Assembly: GCA_002449845.1 (NCBI GenBank)
Contig: DJXW01000003.1
Span: 1 to 61,416 of the forward strand
Source of the DNA: Prevotella sp. UBA6994
GTDB taxonomy: Bacteria; Bacteroidota; Bacteroidia; Bacteroidales; Bacteroidaceae
Length of the DNA: 61,416 nt
Reading direction: 5' to 3'
Made by a program: the position numbers and the translations under genes. Each line of letters starts with the position of its first letter. Position 1 is the first letter of the stretch. Shown one piece after another: positions 23,663-31,698 of this stretch. The notes beneath the pieces were generated by a model that saw only the letters and a program-made list of their open reading frames with translations, was not told the origin of the DNA and searched no databases.

Positions 23663-23770
23663 CATTTCCCATGCACATTGCCAGCTATTTGGTATCGTTC
23701 GAATGTAGTCTAACGACATTTCCCATGTACATTGCCAAGTAATTGTTACCGTTCAAATGTAGTCTAAGGA
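23663..23770 (+). repeat. 54-bp tandem duplication
   Basis: Units 23663-23716 and 23717-23770 both begin CATTTCCCATG and end AATGTAGTCTAA plus two to three bases, with about eight differences between them. No gene is disrupted. Confidence 0.8.
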
Positions 23771-23841
23771 TTCAAGGATTTTAGGATTAACTTATCGGTG
23801 CTTGCACCGAAATTCCTTGAATCCTTGAATCCTTAGACTTT
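23763..23841. repeat. Inverted repeat of TCTAAGGATTCAAGGATT type
   Basis: The left arm (23763-23780) matches the reverse complement of the right arm ending at 23841. A small inner hairpin (CGGTGCTTGCACCG) sits in the centre. Confidence 0.7.
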
Positions 23842-23909
23842 TGAATGATGAATAGGATAGTATATGAGCTTGCCACACAGAGCCCCTATTAGAGCTTTAA
23901 TAACACAGG

Positions 23910-23936
23910 CAGGGGTGTAGCGGAGCGAAACCCCTG
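23910..23936. repeat. Short CAGGGGT/ACCCCTG hairpin in gene-free DNA
   Basis: A perfect 7-bp stem with a 13-nt loop lies in the stretch between the repeats and the AT-rich simple repeat at 23990-24063. No promoter or coding signal is visible around it. Confidence 0.55.
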
Positions 23937-23989
23937 TAAAAAAGGAGTCGTGCATCAATAAAGAAGGTACGACAGATACCCATACGAAT

Positions 23990-24063
23990 TATCAATTGTG
24001 CATTGTGAATTGTGAATTATCAATTGTGAATTGTCCATTGTGAATTATGAATTATCAATGGTT
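23990..24063. repeat. AT-rich AATTGTGAATTAT simple repeat
   Basis: Degenerate units related to those at 2963-3036, in the opposite orientation, run up to the 3' end of the next minus-strand gene. Confidence 0.7.
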
Positions 24064-24068
24064 AATGG

Positions 24069-24914
24069 TCAATGAACAACGAACTTCTTCCCGTTCTTGA
24101 TGTACAGCCTATTTCTCTGCGGTGTTGTCACCTTTCTGCCTTGCAGGTCGTAAGTCATTGAAGGAAACGATATCTGTCTAAAGTCGGAAACAGCTCCAAT
24201 GGCTGAGATTATGCCACTTTTGTACACAATTTGGTATGTGTTCCTGTCAAAATCCCAATAGCCAAACTCCACCAAGCAGCCATGCTCCCCGAAATTCAAG
24301 ACGGGGGCATTCTGGTAGCCATAAAACTCGCCTAAGGAGTTGACACAGCCTATGCCCTCTACAATCACCATCCCATTGGTCAAGAACATGCACCTGCGGG
24401 AAAGACCGTCATTGGTGACGACATTGTCCACTTTACTAACAAACACCTCACCTCGACAAGGGTACCGATCGCCCTCGCCAAGAGTGAAATCGTATAGCAA
24501 CACCTCACCATCATTGCACTCTTCCATAAATAGACTTTCATTGACTACACAATAAATCATGTTCATAACTTCAACATACTGGTCTTTGCGGGCAAATACC
24601 TTGCCACCCTCCTCACGTAAGAGAATCTCCGGGTTATAGAAGTTCACCCTACGAGCGGTCAGTATACTGGGCTTCGCATCCACATCATAAATCATCAAGT
24701 ACCTTTTGATTTGGATATACTCCTTTCCGTCAATAGAAATATATAAGGAACCTTTAGTTCCTCCTTCAACGCCCCACACAACTCTATCGGCATAAATGTC
24801 GTTGTCAATATCCCTGCCGGGATAAAACCAACAAGATGAATTGGAAAGCATTCCTGTATCTTTCCCTAATGTATGCAAAGAAACGGCTAATAATATATAA
24901 ATAATTCTTCTCAT
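24069..24914 (-). CDS. Hypothetical secreted protein with sorting-like tail
   Basis: A 281-residue protein with a signal peptide (RRIIYILLAVSLHTLGK). I do not recognise its middle region, which is rich in beta strands and has several Tyr/Gly turns. It ends with MTYDLQGRKVTTPQRNRLYI and NGKKFVV, the tail shared by many Prevotella secreted proteins. A TATATTTG promoter core lies only a few bases upstream of the ATG (minus strand, about 24917-24924), so the transcript would have a very short or no leader. Confidence 0.7.
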   Translation of the reverse strand: MRRIIYILLAVSLHTLGKDTGMLSNSSCWFYPGRDIDNDIYADRVVWGVEGGTKGSLYISIDGKEYIQIKRYLMIYDVDAKPSILTARRVNFYNPEILLREEGGKVFARKDQYVEVMNMIYCVVNESLFMEECNDGEVLLYDFTLGEGDRYPCRGEVFVSKVDNVVTNDGLSRRCMFLTNGMVIVEGIGCVNSLGEFYGYQNAPVLNFGEHGCLVEFGYWDFDRNTYQIVYKSGIISAIGAVSDFRQISFPSMTYDLQGRKVTTPQRNRLYIKNGKKFVVH

Positions 24915-24975
24915 ATTGCAAATATAATAAATATATCAAACATAAGTGTTTAAATTACAAAAAAAAACAAAATAA

Positions 24976-25572
24976 TCATTCATTTTTAATTTCAAACTCT
25001 GTTCCCTGCTTTATAGTAGTTTCTCCTTTGATGGTTACTTCTTTCCCTATGATTGTTGTTTTTCCTCCGTCGAATACCACATTGCCGTGAGGAATTATAT
25101 CAGTAACATCAGTTCCTACTTTGTATAGCAGGAGTTGGCCGTTCCTTATCTCAAAGATGTGTGTAAGTGTTGAGCAAAGAGCCTCATGGTACTTGCCTCC
25201 ATCATACTCCTCCCCGACTTCGGTTGCCCACAGATCTTCAATAACTAAATTATTCCCATTTATGCTGTATTTTCCAAAAATCTCATTTGAAAAAGTATGG
25301 CCTTTTAGAGTTCCGTCTTTTTGGAATAAGATTGTATATTGTTCATCTTTCCACCACTCATCGCCCTTTTCAGGTTTAACCTTTTGGATTTCATCCTCGC
25401 CCACTGTACCAAAACCATACAACTTCCATGTTATTCCGATGGCTTTACTGAAATCATAGACTCCATCGACATCTGAATTGTCCATGAGGTTTGTTTCATT
25501 TCCATATACAGTTTTAGAAAATAATGCCATCAGCATGACCATTATTCCGAATAAAAACCTTTCTTCCTTCAT
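24976..25572 (-). CDS. Secreted META/lipocalin-like protein
   Basis: A 198-residue protein with a signal peptide ending VYGNE. Residues about 40-160 resemble META or lipocalin-like small barrels: a TWKLYGFG strand, YTILFQKDGTLKGHTF, FGKYSINGNNLVIE and a final NGQLLLYK. A C-terminal TTIIGKEVTIKGETTIKQGT segment repeats short strands. The function is unknown. It is co-directional with the frameshifted gene upstream and the hypothetical downstream, 61 bp away. Confidence 0.65.
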   Translation of the reverse strand: MKEERFLFGIMVMLMALFSKTVYGNETNLMDNSDVDGVYDFSKAIGITWKLYGFGTVGEDEIQKVKPEKGDEWWKDEQYTILFQKDGTLKGHTFSNEIFGKYSINGNNLVIEDLWATEVGEEYDGGKYHEALCSTLTHIFEIRNGQLLLYKVGTDVTDIIPHGNVVFDGGKTTIIGKEVTIKGETTIKQGTEFEIKNE

Positions 25573-25652
25573 AAGTACAACATTGATAACTTTCTAATAT
25601 GTTTACAAAGATAAAAAATATAAAGTAATTGTGAAACTATCTGCCTTGTTTT

Positions 25653-25993
25653 TTACAATATTTGTCCATATTGTATATCAACGATAGCTCCGATGGGTGC
25701 TTCAAATCCATCTCGGGTTTCTAAGATTCCGTTATTTATAATACGAAGAGTTGCACCAGGTTTTAGAATAAGGTCAACATTCGACAGTGTTCCACCATTT
25801 ATTTTCAATACAGTTTTGCCTGCACCGCTTATCATGGCATCAGTTCCATTTTCACCTGAACATCCAAGATTAAATGAAGATTGCAAAGACTCGGACGTGT
25901 TTATTCCGATTCTACCTAAAGAATCAACTTTCAATTGTGCCAATGAAGTCATTGGCGTAATAATTGCCAAAAAATAATAATTGTTTTTTTCAT
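25653..25993 (-). pseudogene. Frameshifted small secreted protein
   Basis: From the TTG at 25970 the frame gives a 105-residue protein whose start (LAIITPMTSLAQ) is the second half of a signal peptide. The natural ATG at 25993 gives MKKTIIIF and then leaves the frame. Adding one T to the six-T run (25969-25974 region) would restore a typical MKKTIIIFLAIITPMTSLAQ signal and a 113-residue product. The rest (RIGINTSESLQSSFNLG and a C-terminal FEAPIGAIVDIQYGQI) is a common Bacteroidales surface-protein style without known function. It may be a true frameshift, a sequencing error or slip-strand phase variation. Confidence 0.7.
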
Positions 25994-26004
25994 GGTGTTT
26001 AAAA

Positions 26005-27240
26005 TTAATGGGTCTTCACAGGAATGACGTGATACCTGTGAAGACCCTCTTTTTCTGCAGAAAAGGCAGCTATCTGTGCCCGTTTTTCATCCAACATAGT
26101 TTGGAGTTCTTTCCTATTACTTAATAATTCGTTGATTCGAAGCATAGACTTCGTTCGTGCTTTGTTTACGAAATAAGCACATATTGCAATTATGGTTGTT
26201 GCTAATAGAATAAAAAGTAATATATAAAGTCGCAAATAAGTTGCCTTCAACTTATTTTCCTCTGCCATTCGTTGTTGGTGGCTGAAGTCGTATAGGGCAC
26301 TGACTTGGTGAACCCTCTCTTGGTTAACATGCATGAACGTGGAATCATTGCCATTTGCATATAGTCTGGCATATTTTACAATGGAATCGGGATTACGCTT
26401 TTGCTCGTATGCAGATAACAATCCTTTATAGCCCGCCTCTAAGAATCCACCAGATAAAGCCTTTTGGAATAATAATATGGCATTTTCAGGTTGGTTTTGT
26501 GAAAGAAGATACATACCCTTGTAGTAATAATAAAGTTCTTTGCCAGATATGGCTTTATCATTGCTGTCATAGAATCCAGATTCTTTTTCATATACTTGCA
26601 TATATTTCCAAGCGTCTTTGTACTGTCCACGATTAAGACAAACACTGATGGGTATTATCAAAATCTGCGCAGCAATAGCTTTTTCACCACATTTTCGATA
26701 TAGATTAAAACTTTTATTTGTAACATATAACATACTATCTGTATCATTACGAAGGTAATATACCCTTGTCTTCAAACGATAAGCAGTAATTGCTGCGAGC
26801 GTATCCTTATCTTTCCATGCAATCTTCTCAGAAATTTCAAGAGCCTTCATTTCATCATCTGGTAAATATTGATAATCAAATAAAAGTGCCATTTGACCAT
26901 AAATAGCATAAAGGGTATAAAGATCGCAATCTCTTCTCGCAGTATCTGCCATTTCCGTTGCCTTTTGGTAGCATTCAAGGGCAATGGGTGATTCCCCCAT
27001 GTCATGGTGAACGCGTCCTTTGAGGTAATGCGCCATCATCTTTTCATTGGCATTACCGTGGTGGTCGAAGTAGCTGACCAAGGAATCTACCGTGGGCAGC
27101 CATGCCTCGGTGAATACCGTGTCGGCACGGTTGCACTGGCTCACGTAGCTGAGCCTCTGGCGCATCGCCTCGTTGTCGGTGCAAGAGGCAAGCACCGTAG
27201 CCATGAGAAATACCGATATGATGTGTATGATGAATTTCAT
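26005..27240 (-). CDS. TPR lipoprotein with C-terminal membrane helix and coiled coil
   Basis: A 411-residue protein starting at the ATG at 27240 with a lipobox VLASC. TPR-like helical pairs fill about residues 30-330 (for example AHYLKGRVHHDMGESPIALECY). A membrane helix follows at about 340-360 (LYILLFILLATTIIAICAYFV), then a coiled coil (ELLSNRKELQTMLDEKRAQI). This layout is seen in Bacteroidales envelope TPR regulators, which often have a DNA-binding end; here there is none. The last 13 codons are made entirely by a perfect hairpin (26010-26047), suggesting the true end was altered. A TAACTTTG core lies immediately before the ATG (minus strand). Confidence 0.75.
   Translation of the reverse strand: MKFIIHIISVFLMATVLASCTDNEAMRQRLSYVSQCNRADTVFTEAWLPTVDSLVSYFDHHGNANEKMMAHYLKGRVHHDMGESPIALECYQKATEMADTARRDCDLYTLYAIYGQMALLFDYQYLPDDEMKALEISEKIAWKDKDTLAAITAYRLKTRVYYLRNDTDSMLYVTNKSFNLYRKCGEKAIAAQILIIPISVCLNRGQYKDAWKYMQVYEKESGFYDSNDKAISGKELYYYYKGMYLLSQNQPENAILLFQKALSGGFLEAGYKGLLSAYEQKRNPDSIVKYARLYANGNDSTFMHVNQERVHQVSALYDFSHQQRMAEENKLKATYLRLYILLFILLATTIIAICAYFVNKARTKSMLRINELLSNRKELQTMLDEKRAQIAAFSAEKEGLHRYHVIPVKTH
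26010..26047. terminator. 13-bp perfect hairpin overlapping the end of the TPR gene
   Basis: GGGTCTTCACAGG (26010-26022) pairs fully with CCTGTGAAGACCC (26035-26047) around a 12-nt loop. T-rich sequence follows on both strands (CTCTTTTTC on plus, ATTAATTTT on minus). It would end transcription of the TPR gene although it lies inside its reading frame. Confidence 0.6.
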
Positions 27241-27287
27241 GTTTGCAAAGTTACGCAATTATTTGGAAAAAGCAAGGGATGTTAGTA

Positions 27288-27480
27288 GAAAGAAGTGAGG
27301 GGTGAGAGGTGAGGGGTGAGAGATATGTCTTGAAGATAGGAAAGCATGAAAGTTAGAAGCAAGAAGCATGAGATATGTCTTGGAAATTGAGATACGAGCT
27401 GCCGTAGCTAATCATCACTAAACACTCAACGCTAAACACTAAACATTTATTCACTAAACGCTAAACACTCTACACTCAAC
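27288..27480. repeat. Gene-free stretch with low-complexity repeats
   Basis: This part of the 27241-27652 gap holds aagtgaggggtgagagg units, a gttagaagcaagaagcatgagat motif also present near 23260, and a run of cactaaacactcaacgc units. No coding potential or RNA gene is apparent. Confidence 0.65.
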
Positions 27481-27515
27481 AAAAACAAAGAGTGCCTTAC
27501 TCACGCAAGACACTC
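27481..27515 (-). terminator. Probable terminator of the glycine/serine-rich protein gene
   Basis: On the minus strand GAGTG and CTT pair with AAG and CACTC around a short loop, followed by TTTGTTTTTG. It lies about 140 nt past the stop at 27653. Confidence 0.5.
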
Positions 27516-27652
27516 CCCACAATTTCAATCAATCGAATTATTCATAACTCTCTGTTTTTTACGCGTTATACCTGAAAACTCGATACCTAAAAAAACATAC
27601 TAATTCAAATCAATCGCTAACTATTTTAAATATACTCTGTTGTTTTCATTTC

Positions 27653-28591
27653 TTATCTTCTTGCACCGAACGAGCCACCACCAGAAGAACCTCCGCTATG
27701 GCTACCGCCACCTACTGAGCCACCGCCGTGGCTACCGCCGAAGGAACCACCACCGCGACCAGCGCTGCCGAACGAACCGCTGCCACCACCGAAGGAACCA
27801 CTGCTACGTGAAGGAGCACTGTAAGAGCGAGGTGAAGATGAAACGTTTCCGCGAGGGGTAAAGGTGCTGCGTGGAGTGCTCTGCACGTTGGAGCGAGAAC
27901 CACCGAAGCCGAAGCTATTGTTGTTTGAACGTGGTGCCGTTACGGTAGAGCGTGTGCTACTCTCACGTGGGGCAGAGTTGTTACCGAAAGAGCGAGCGCC
28001 ACCGTTGCCGAAGCTGCGATTACCCACATTGTTGTTTTGATGTCCGATACGGTTGGAGCCACCATGTCCGTAGTTTCCATGATTGAAACCGTCGCGCATT
28101 CCATACCTCTCGTGTCCGATACGGTGTCCGAAATCACGTCCATGATACCAGCTGCGTCCACCATTCATCCTCCAGCTATGGCCTCCACGATACACATGGT
28201 AGAAATGAGGTCTTCCGAAATAGAAGTAGTCACGGCGCGGATAGCGAGCATAAATGCCGAAGTGCCAGTAACCAGCGTTCCAATAGAGAGGACGGTAGAA
28301 ATATGATGCATCTAAGTACAGGCGATATTGCCAATCAAGCAAGATATAGCTCAAGTCGAGATTTCTCTGCTGCCAGTATGCACCATAGAGATCTGCCTGA
28401 TTGTTGACGCTCATCAGATAATCGAGATTGATTTCATAAGCAGCCTCATACTGTTGCTCTGTGAGGTTCAGCTCATACGCCATCTTGTCAGTGAGGAACA
28501 AAGCTTGTTGACGAGCTTGTTCATAACTCATTGCATTTGCCGATACTGCCATTGTAAACAGTGCTGTTAAGGCTAAGATAAACTTCTTCAT
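27653..28591 (-). CDS. Secreted Gly/Ser/Arg-rich protein of unknown function
   Basis: A 312-residue protein with a signal peptide ending VSANA. Residues about 22-75 form helices (QALFLTDKMAYELNLTEQQY), reminiscent of small periplasmic helical sensors of the CpxP type. Residues 75-150 are Tyr/Trp/His-rich, and 150-312 are low-complexity Gly/Ser/Arg/Asn with runs such as GSFGGSHGGGS. Similar proteins are common in Prevotella and Bacteroides, but the role is unknown; the helical N-terminus with a disordered basic tail suggests an envelope stress or matrix protein. Promoter TATCTTTG is at 28631-28638. Confidence 0.75.
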   Translation of the reverse strand: MKKFILALTALFTMAVSANAMSYEQARQQALFLTDKMAYELNLTEQQYEAAYEINLDYLMSVNNQADLYGAYWQQRNLDLSYILLDWQYRLYLDASYFYRPLYWNAGYWHFGIYARYPRRDYFYFGRPHFYHVYRGGHSWRMNGGRSWYHGRDFGHRIGHERYGMRDGFNHGNYGHGGSNRIGHQNNNVGNRSFGNGGARSFGNNSAPRESSTRSTVTAPRSNNNSFGFGGSRSNVQSTPRSTFTPRGNVSSSPRSYSAPSRSSGSFGGGSGSFGSAGRGGGSFGGSHGGGSVGGGSHSGGSSGGGSFGARR

Positions 28592-28630
28592 AATCTTACT
28601 TATTTAAATTGGTTTCTAACGTTCACGTTG

Positions 28631-28638
28631 CAAAGATA
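28631..28638 (-). promoter_or_regulatory. -7 element of the Gly/Ser-rich protein gene
   Basis: TATCTTTG on the minus strand, 40 bp before the ATG at 28591. The inverted repeat at 28663-28693 lies just upstream of it. Confidence 0.65.
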
Positions 28639-28662
28639 CAACAAGAAATCTATCAGCAAAAA

Positions 28663-28693
28663 GGATTTTCCCTAAAGTGGAGGGGGAAAATCC
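28663..28693. promoter_or_regulatory. Perfect 10-bp inverted repeat in a divergent intergenic region
   Basis: GGATTTTCCC (28663-28672) and GGGAAAATCC (28684-28693) are exact reverse complements with an 11-nt spacer. It sits between the divergent Gly/Ser-rich and Wzi genes, in operator position for the minus-strand promoter. It may bind a dimeric regulator; a transcript hairpin is also possible. Confidence 0.5.
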
Positions 28694-28773
28694 CTAAATA
28701 GTATTTTTCCACAGAAAAAGCATTGAAACAATAAAAGAGGTATCTTGCCGTTATATATATATAATAATGTGAA

Positions 28774-30345
28774 ATGAACAGGTTTCTCACTATACTTGTA
28801 TTGTCTGTGGTTTCCCTTCACGCATCTGCCCAAGACTGGATGGATAATGAAGATGTGGGCAAGTTAGAACCCACAAAAGGCATACAATATAAGACAGAGG
28901 CCCAAGGAAGTTTCTCAAACGGGAAGACTCCCTTGTGGTTGAATGCGAATAAATACGGGTTGAGTTCCTTGAAGGAGACCAACGGTTATATTCGCGGTAG
29001 TTTGATTCGCCCATTACAAATAGACAGCATTCGTAAATGGGGTATTGGCTACGGCGTTGATTTAGCCGTACCCGTGAATTATACCAGTCATTTCGTGGTA
29101 CAACAAGCCTTTGTTGAAGGAAGATGGAAACACGGTGTGTTATCTATCGGTAGCAAGGAATATCCCATGGAAATGAAAAACAACCAGTTAAGTAGTGGTT
29201 CCCAGACACTTGGCATCAACGCTCGTCCTGTGCCACAAGTGAGATTGGCATTACCCGACTATTGGATTCTGCCATTCAGCAATGGATGGATTCGTTTAAA
29301 GGGACATATCTCGTATGGATGGATGACTGACCAACGTTGGCAACACGACTTCACGGGAAAAAAATACAAATATACAGACAATGCACTCTACCACAGCAAG
29401 GCTGGCTACATCAAGATAGGAAACGAAGAGCGTTTCTATCCCCTATCATTGGAAATGGGTTTGGAAATGGCTTGTACGTTTGGAGGAAGCTCTCATTTCA
29501 AGAAATTTGACGGCACGGAAACGATTATCGAGGGAGGGGCAAAACTGAAAGACTATTGGAGAGCATTGATTCCTGGTGGAGGAGAACCTATCGAAATAGG
29601 AACACCATACCAAAATGCACAAGGCAACCAAGTGGGAAGCTGGGTGGCTCGCATCAACTACGAAGAAGACGATTGGCGTTTCTCCATCTACGTGGACAAG
29701 TATTTTGAGGACCACTCATCCATGTTTCTCTTGGATTATGACGGATATGGAACAGGAGAGGAATGGAACAAGAAAAAGAAAAACAAATATTTGCTTTATT
29801 CCTTGAAAGACTTGATGCTTGGCGCTGAACTTAATTTTAAATACAACAGATGGGTGAAAGACTTGGTATTTGAATATCTTTACACCAAATACCAGAGTGG
29901 ACCAGTCTATCATGACCATACAATGGGAATGTCTAACCACGTTGGCGGTAACGACGATTTCTACAATCACGCCATATATACGGGTTGGCAACATTGGGGA
30001 CAGGTCATCGGCAATCCCCTATACCTCTCACCTATCTATAACGATAATGACATCATCTACGTGTATAACAATCGGTTCATGGCATTTCACTTAGGAATAT
30101 CGGGCAATCCCACGGAACGATTGCAATATCGGGCAATGGTCACATGGCAAGACGGACTGGGAACTTATTCAGAACCCTATACGAAAAGAAAATACAATAC
30201 CAGTTTCTTAGTGGAATCCAACTATCAGTTTAACAAAGGATGGAACGTGAAACTGGGATATGCCATGGATTTCGGACAGATACGTGGCAACAACTATGGT
30301 TTTCAATTGACCGTCTCTAAGAGTGGTATCATCAATTTCAAATAA
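28774..30345 (+). CDS. Capsule assembly Wzi-family outer-membrane protein
   Basis: A 523-residue protein with a signal peptide ending LHASAQ. The barrel pattern begins IQYKTEAQGSFSNGKTPLWL and continues with alternating aromatic strands (WGIGYGVDLAVPV, VVQQAFVEGRW, GIGSKE-like turns). It ends in a Phe-Lys strand (GFQLTVSKSGIINFK). Wzi-family proteins fix capsule or exopolysaccharide at the outer membrane. Downstream are a small lipoprotein and two sugar ketoisomerases in the same direction, consistent with surface polysaccharide production. A TATCTTGC sequence (28741-28748) is a weak promoter match. Confidence 0.85.
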   Translation: MNRFLTILVLSVVSLHASAQDWMDNEDVGKLEPTKGIQYKTEAQGSFSNGKTPLWLNANKYGLSSLKETNGYIRGSLIRPLQIDSIRKWGIGYGVDLAVPVNYTSHFVVQQAFVEGRWKHGVLSIGSKEYPMEMKNNQLSSGSQTLGINARPVPQVRLALPDYWILPFSNGWIRLKGHISYGWMTDQRWQHDFTGKKYKYTDNALYHSKAGYIKIGNEERFYPLSLEMGLEMACTFGGSSHFKKFDGTETIIEGGAKLKDYWRALIPGGGEPIEIGTPYQNAQGNQVGSWVARINYEEDDWRFSIYVDKYFEDHSSMFLLDYDGYGTGEEWNKKKKNKYLLYSLKDLMLGAELNFKYNRWVKDLVFEYLYTKYQSGPVYHDHTMGMSNHVGGNDDFYNHAIYTGWQHWGQVIGNPLYLSPIYNDNDIIYVYNNRFMAFHLGISGNPTERLQYRAMVTWQDGLGTYSEPYTKRKYNTSFLVESNYQFNKGWNVKLGYAMDFGQIRGNNYGFQLTVSKSGIINFK

Positions 30346-30346
30346 C

Positions 30347-30799
30347 ATGAAACGCAGCATCCTATACGTCAGCATATCTATCTTGTCTATCTGGCAACTC
30401 TTCTCGCTTACATCATGCGAGATAGAGACTCATGCCAAAGGAAATATCGACGGAAACTGGCACTTAGAACAGATTGACACATTGGAAACAGGAGGCAGTA
30501 AAGACATCAGGGAAAACCGTATCTTCTGGGGTATTCAAGCCAACTTAGTACAACTGCGAAGCTATTACGATCCTGAAAACATCTATATCTTGCGTTTCAG
30601 CAAGACAGACAAAACATTTCAGCTGTATGAACCTCGTGTAAACGACCGAGAAAAACATGACCCAGCAGTGACTGATGTTACACTTCTGAATCCTTACGGA
30701 ATCAACGAATTGCAGGAGTCATTCCAGATAGAGAAGTTATCCGGCAGCAAGATGATACTAAAATCGGCAAAGCTAAGGCTACATTTTGAGACATTTTAA
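30347..30799 (+). CDS. Lipocalin-like small lipoprotein
   Basis: A 150-residue lipoprotein (lipobox SLTSC at about 24) beginning one base after the Wzi stop, so probably coupled to it. The sequence GNIDGNWHLEQIDTLETGG begins a small beta-barrel like the lipocalin-like proteins of Bacteroidales. Later strands include NIYILRFSKTDKTFQLYEP, ending with a basic KLRLHFETF. No ligand is known. I start at the ATG at 30347 because it gives the signal peptide directly. Confidence 0.7.
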   Translation: MKRSILYVSISILSIWQLFSLTSCEIETHAKGNIDGNWHLEQIDTLETGGSKDIRENRIFWGIQANLVQLRSYYDPENIYILRFSKTDKTFQLYEPRVNDREKHDPAVTDVTLLNPYGINELQESFQIEKLSGSKMILKSAKLRLHFETF

Positions 30800-30811
30800 A
30801 CGCAATTCTTC

Positions 30812-31228
30812 ATGGAACAACCCAAAATCATACAATTACCCAAAATCGTTGACCTTCGAGGAAACCTTTCCGTGATAGAGGAGAAACGAGAAGTGCCCTT
30901 CAAGATAGAACGAACGTATTGGATATACGACGTTCCTGGAGGCGAGACACGTGGAGGCCATGCTTACAAACGCAATGAAGAATTGATTGTGGCACTCTCT
31001 GGTAGCTTTGACGTGTTGCTTGACGATGGGAAAGAGGAAAAGACATTTTCGCTCAACCGTTCGTACTACGGTCTTTACGTCCCACGCGGATGGTGGAGAT
31101 GGATGAACAACTTCTCTACCAATTCGGTGGCACTTGTCTTGGCTTCCATCAAATACGACCCAGACGACTATATCTATGATTACGAAGAGTTTAAACGTAT
31201 CAGAGAGAAGGAGGAACAACATGGATAA
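30812..31228 (+). CDS. FdtA/QdtA-like sugar 3,4-ketoisomerase (first copy)
   Basis: A 138-residue cupin. LPKIVDLRGNLSVIEE opens the WxcM/FdtA-type domain; GETRGGHAYKRNEELIVALSG holds the cupin histidine, and RSYYGLYVPRGWWR and NNFSTNSVALVLAS complete the barrel. These enzymes convert dTDP-4-keto-6-deoxyglucose to the 3-keto isomer on the route to amino or deoxy sugars of surface polysaccharides. The final 8 bp overlap the second copy. The aminotransferase that normally follows is not in this window. Confidence 0.88.
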   Translation: MEQPKIIQLPKIVDLRGNLSVIEEKREVPFKIERTYWIYDVPGGETRGGHAYKRNEELIVALSGSFDVLLDDGKEEKTFSLNRSYYGLYVPRGWWRWMNNFSTNSVALVLASIKYDPDDYIYDYEEFKRIREKEEQHG

Positions 31229-31646
31229 GGATAGACGACCGACAGTTTTCGACTGTGCATATATAGAACTCCCAAAAGTGGAAATCCGGGAGGGAAACAT
31301 CACGGCACTCAATGGTGGAATAGATTTGCCCTTTGACATCAAGAGGGTATTCTATACGTACGACATTCCTGGTGGCGTAACCCGTGGCGGACACGCACAC
31401 TTACAATGTCACGAGTTTTTGGTAGCTGCAAGTGGTAGTTTTGAAGTGGTTTTAGACGATGGAGTTAACAAGCGCATCGTTACGCTCAATCGTCCATATT
31501 ATGGATTACACATCCTCCCAGGTATTTGGAGTGCTGAACAAGAATTTTCTTCGGGTTCCATTTGCTTGGCAATGACCTCCGACACATACGACGACAACGA
31601 CTATATCAGAGATTACGAAGAATTTCTGAAGACAAGGAGAGAGTGA
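31221..31646 (+). CDS. FdtA/QdtA-like sugar ketoisomerase (second copy)
   Basis: A 141-residue cupin paralogous to the preceding gene: GGVTRGGHAHLQCHEFLVAASG carries His residues, and RPYYGLHILPGIWS parallels RSYYGLYVPRGWWR. The two share frame-by-frame layout but have diverged, so they may act on different nucleotide sugars or form a heteromer. The ATG at 31221 lies within the last codons of the first copy. Confidence 0.85.
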   Translation: MDKDRRPTVFDCAYIELPKVEIREGNITALNGGIDLPFDIKRVFYTYDIPGGVTRGGHAHLQCHEFLVAASGSFEVVLDDGVNKRIVTLNRPYYGLHILPGIWSAEQEFSSGSICLAMTSDTYDDNDYIRDYEEFLKTRRE

Positions 31647-31698
31647 GACGTTTTTACTCTCACAGCATCAAGAATAATGAAAGAATGATATAGACTTT

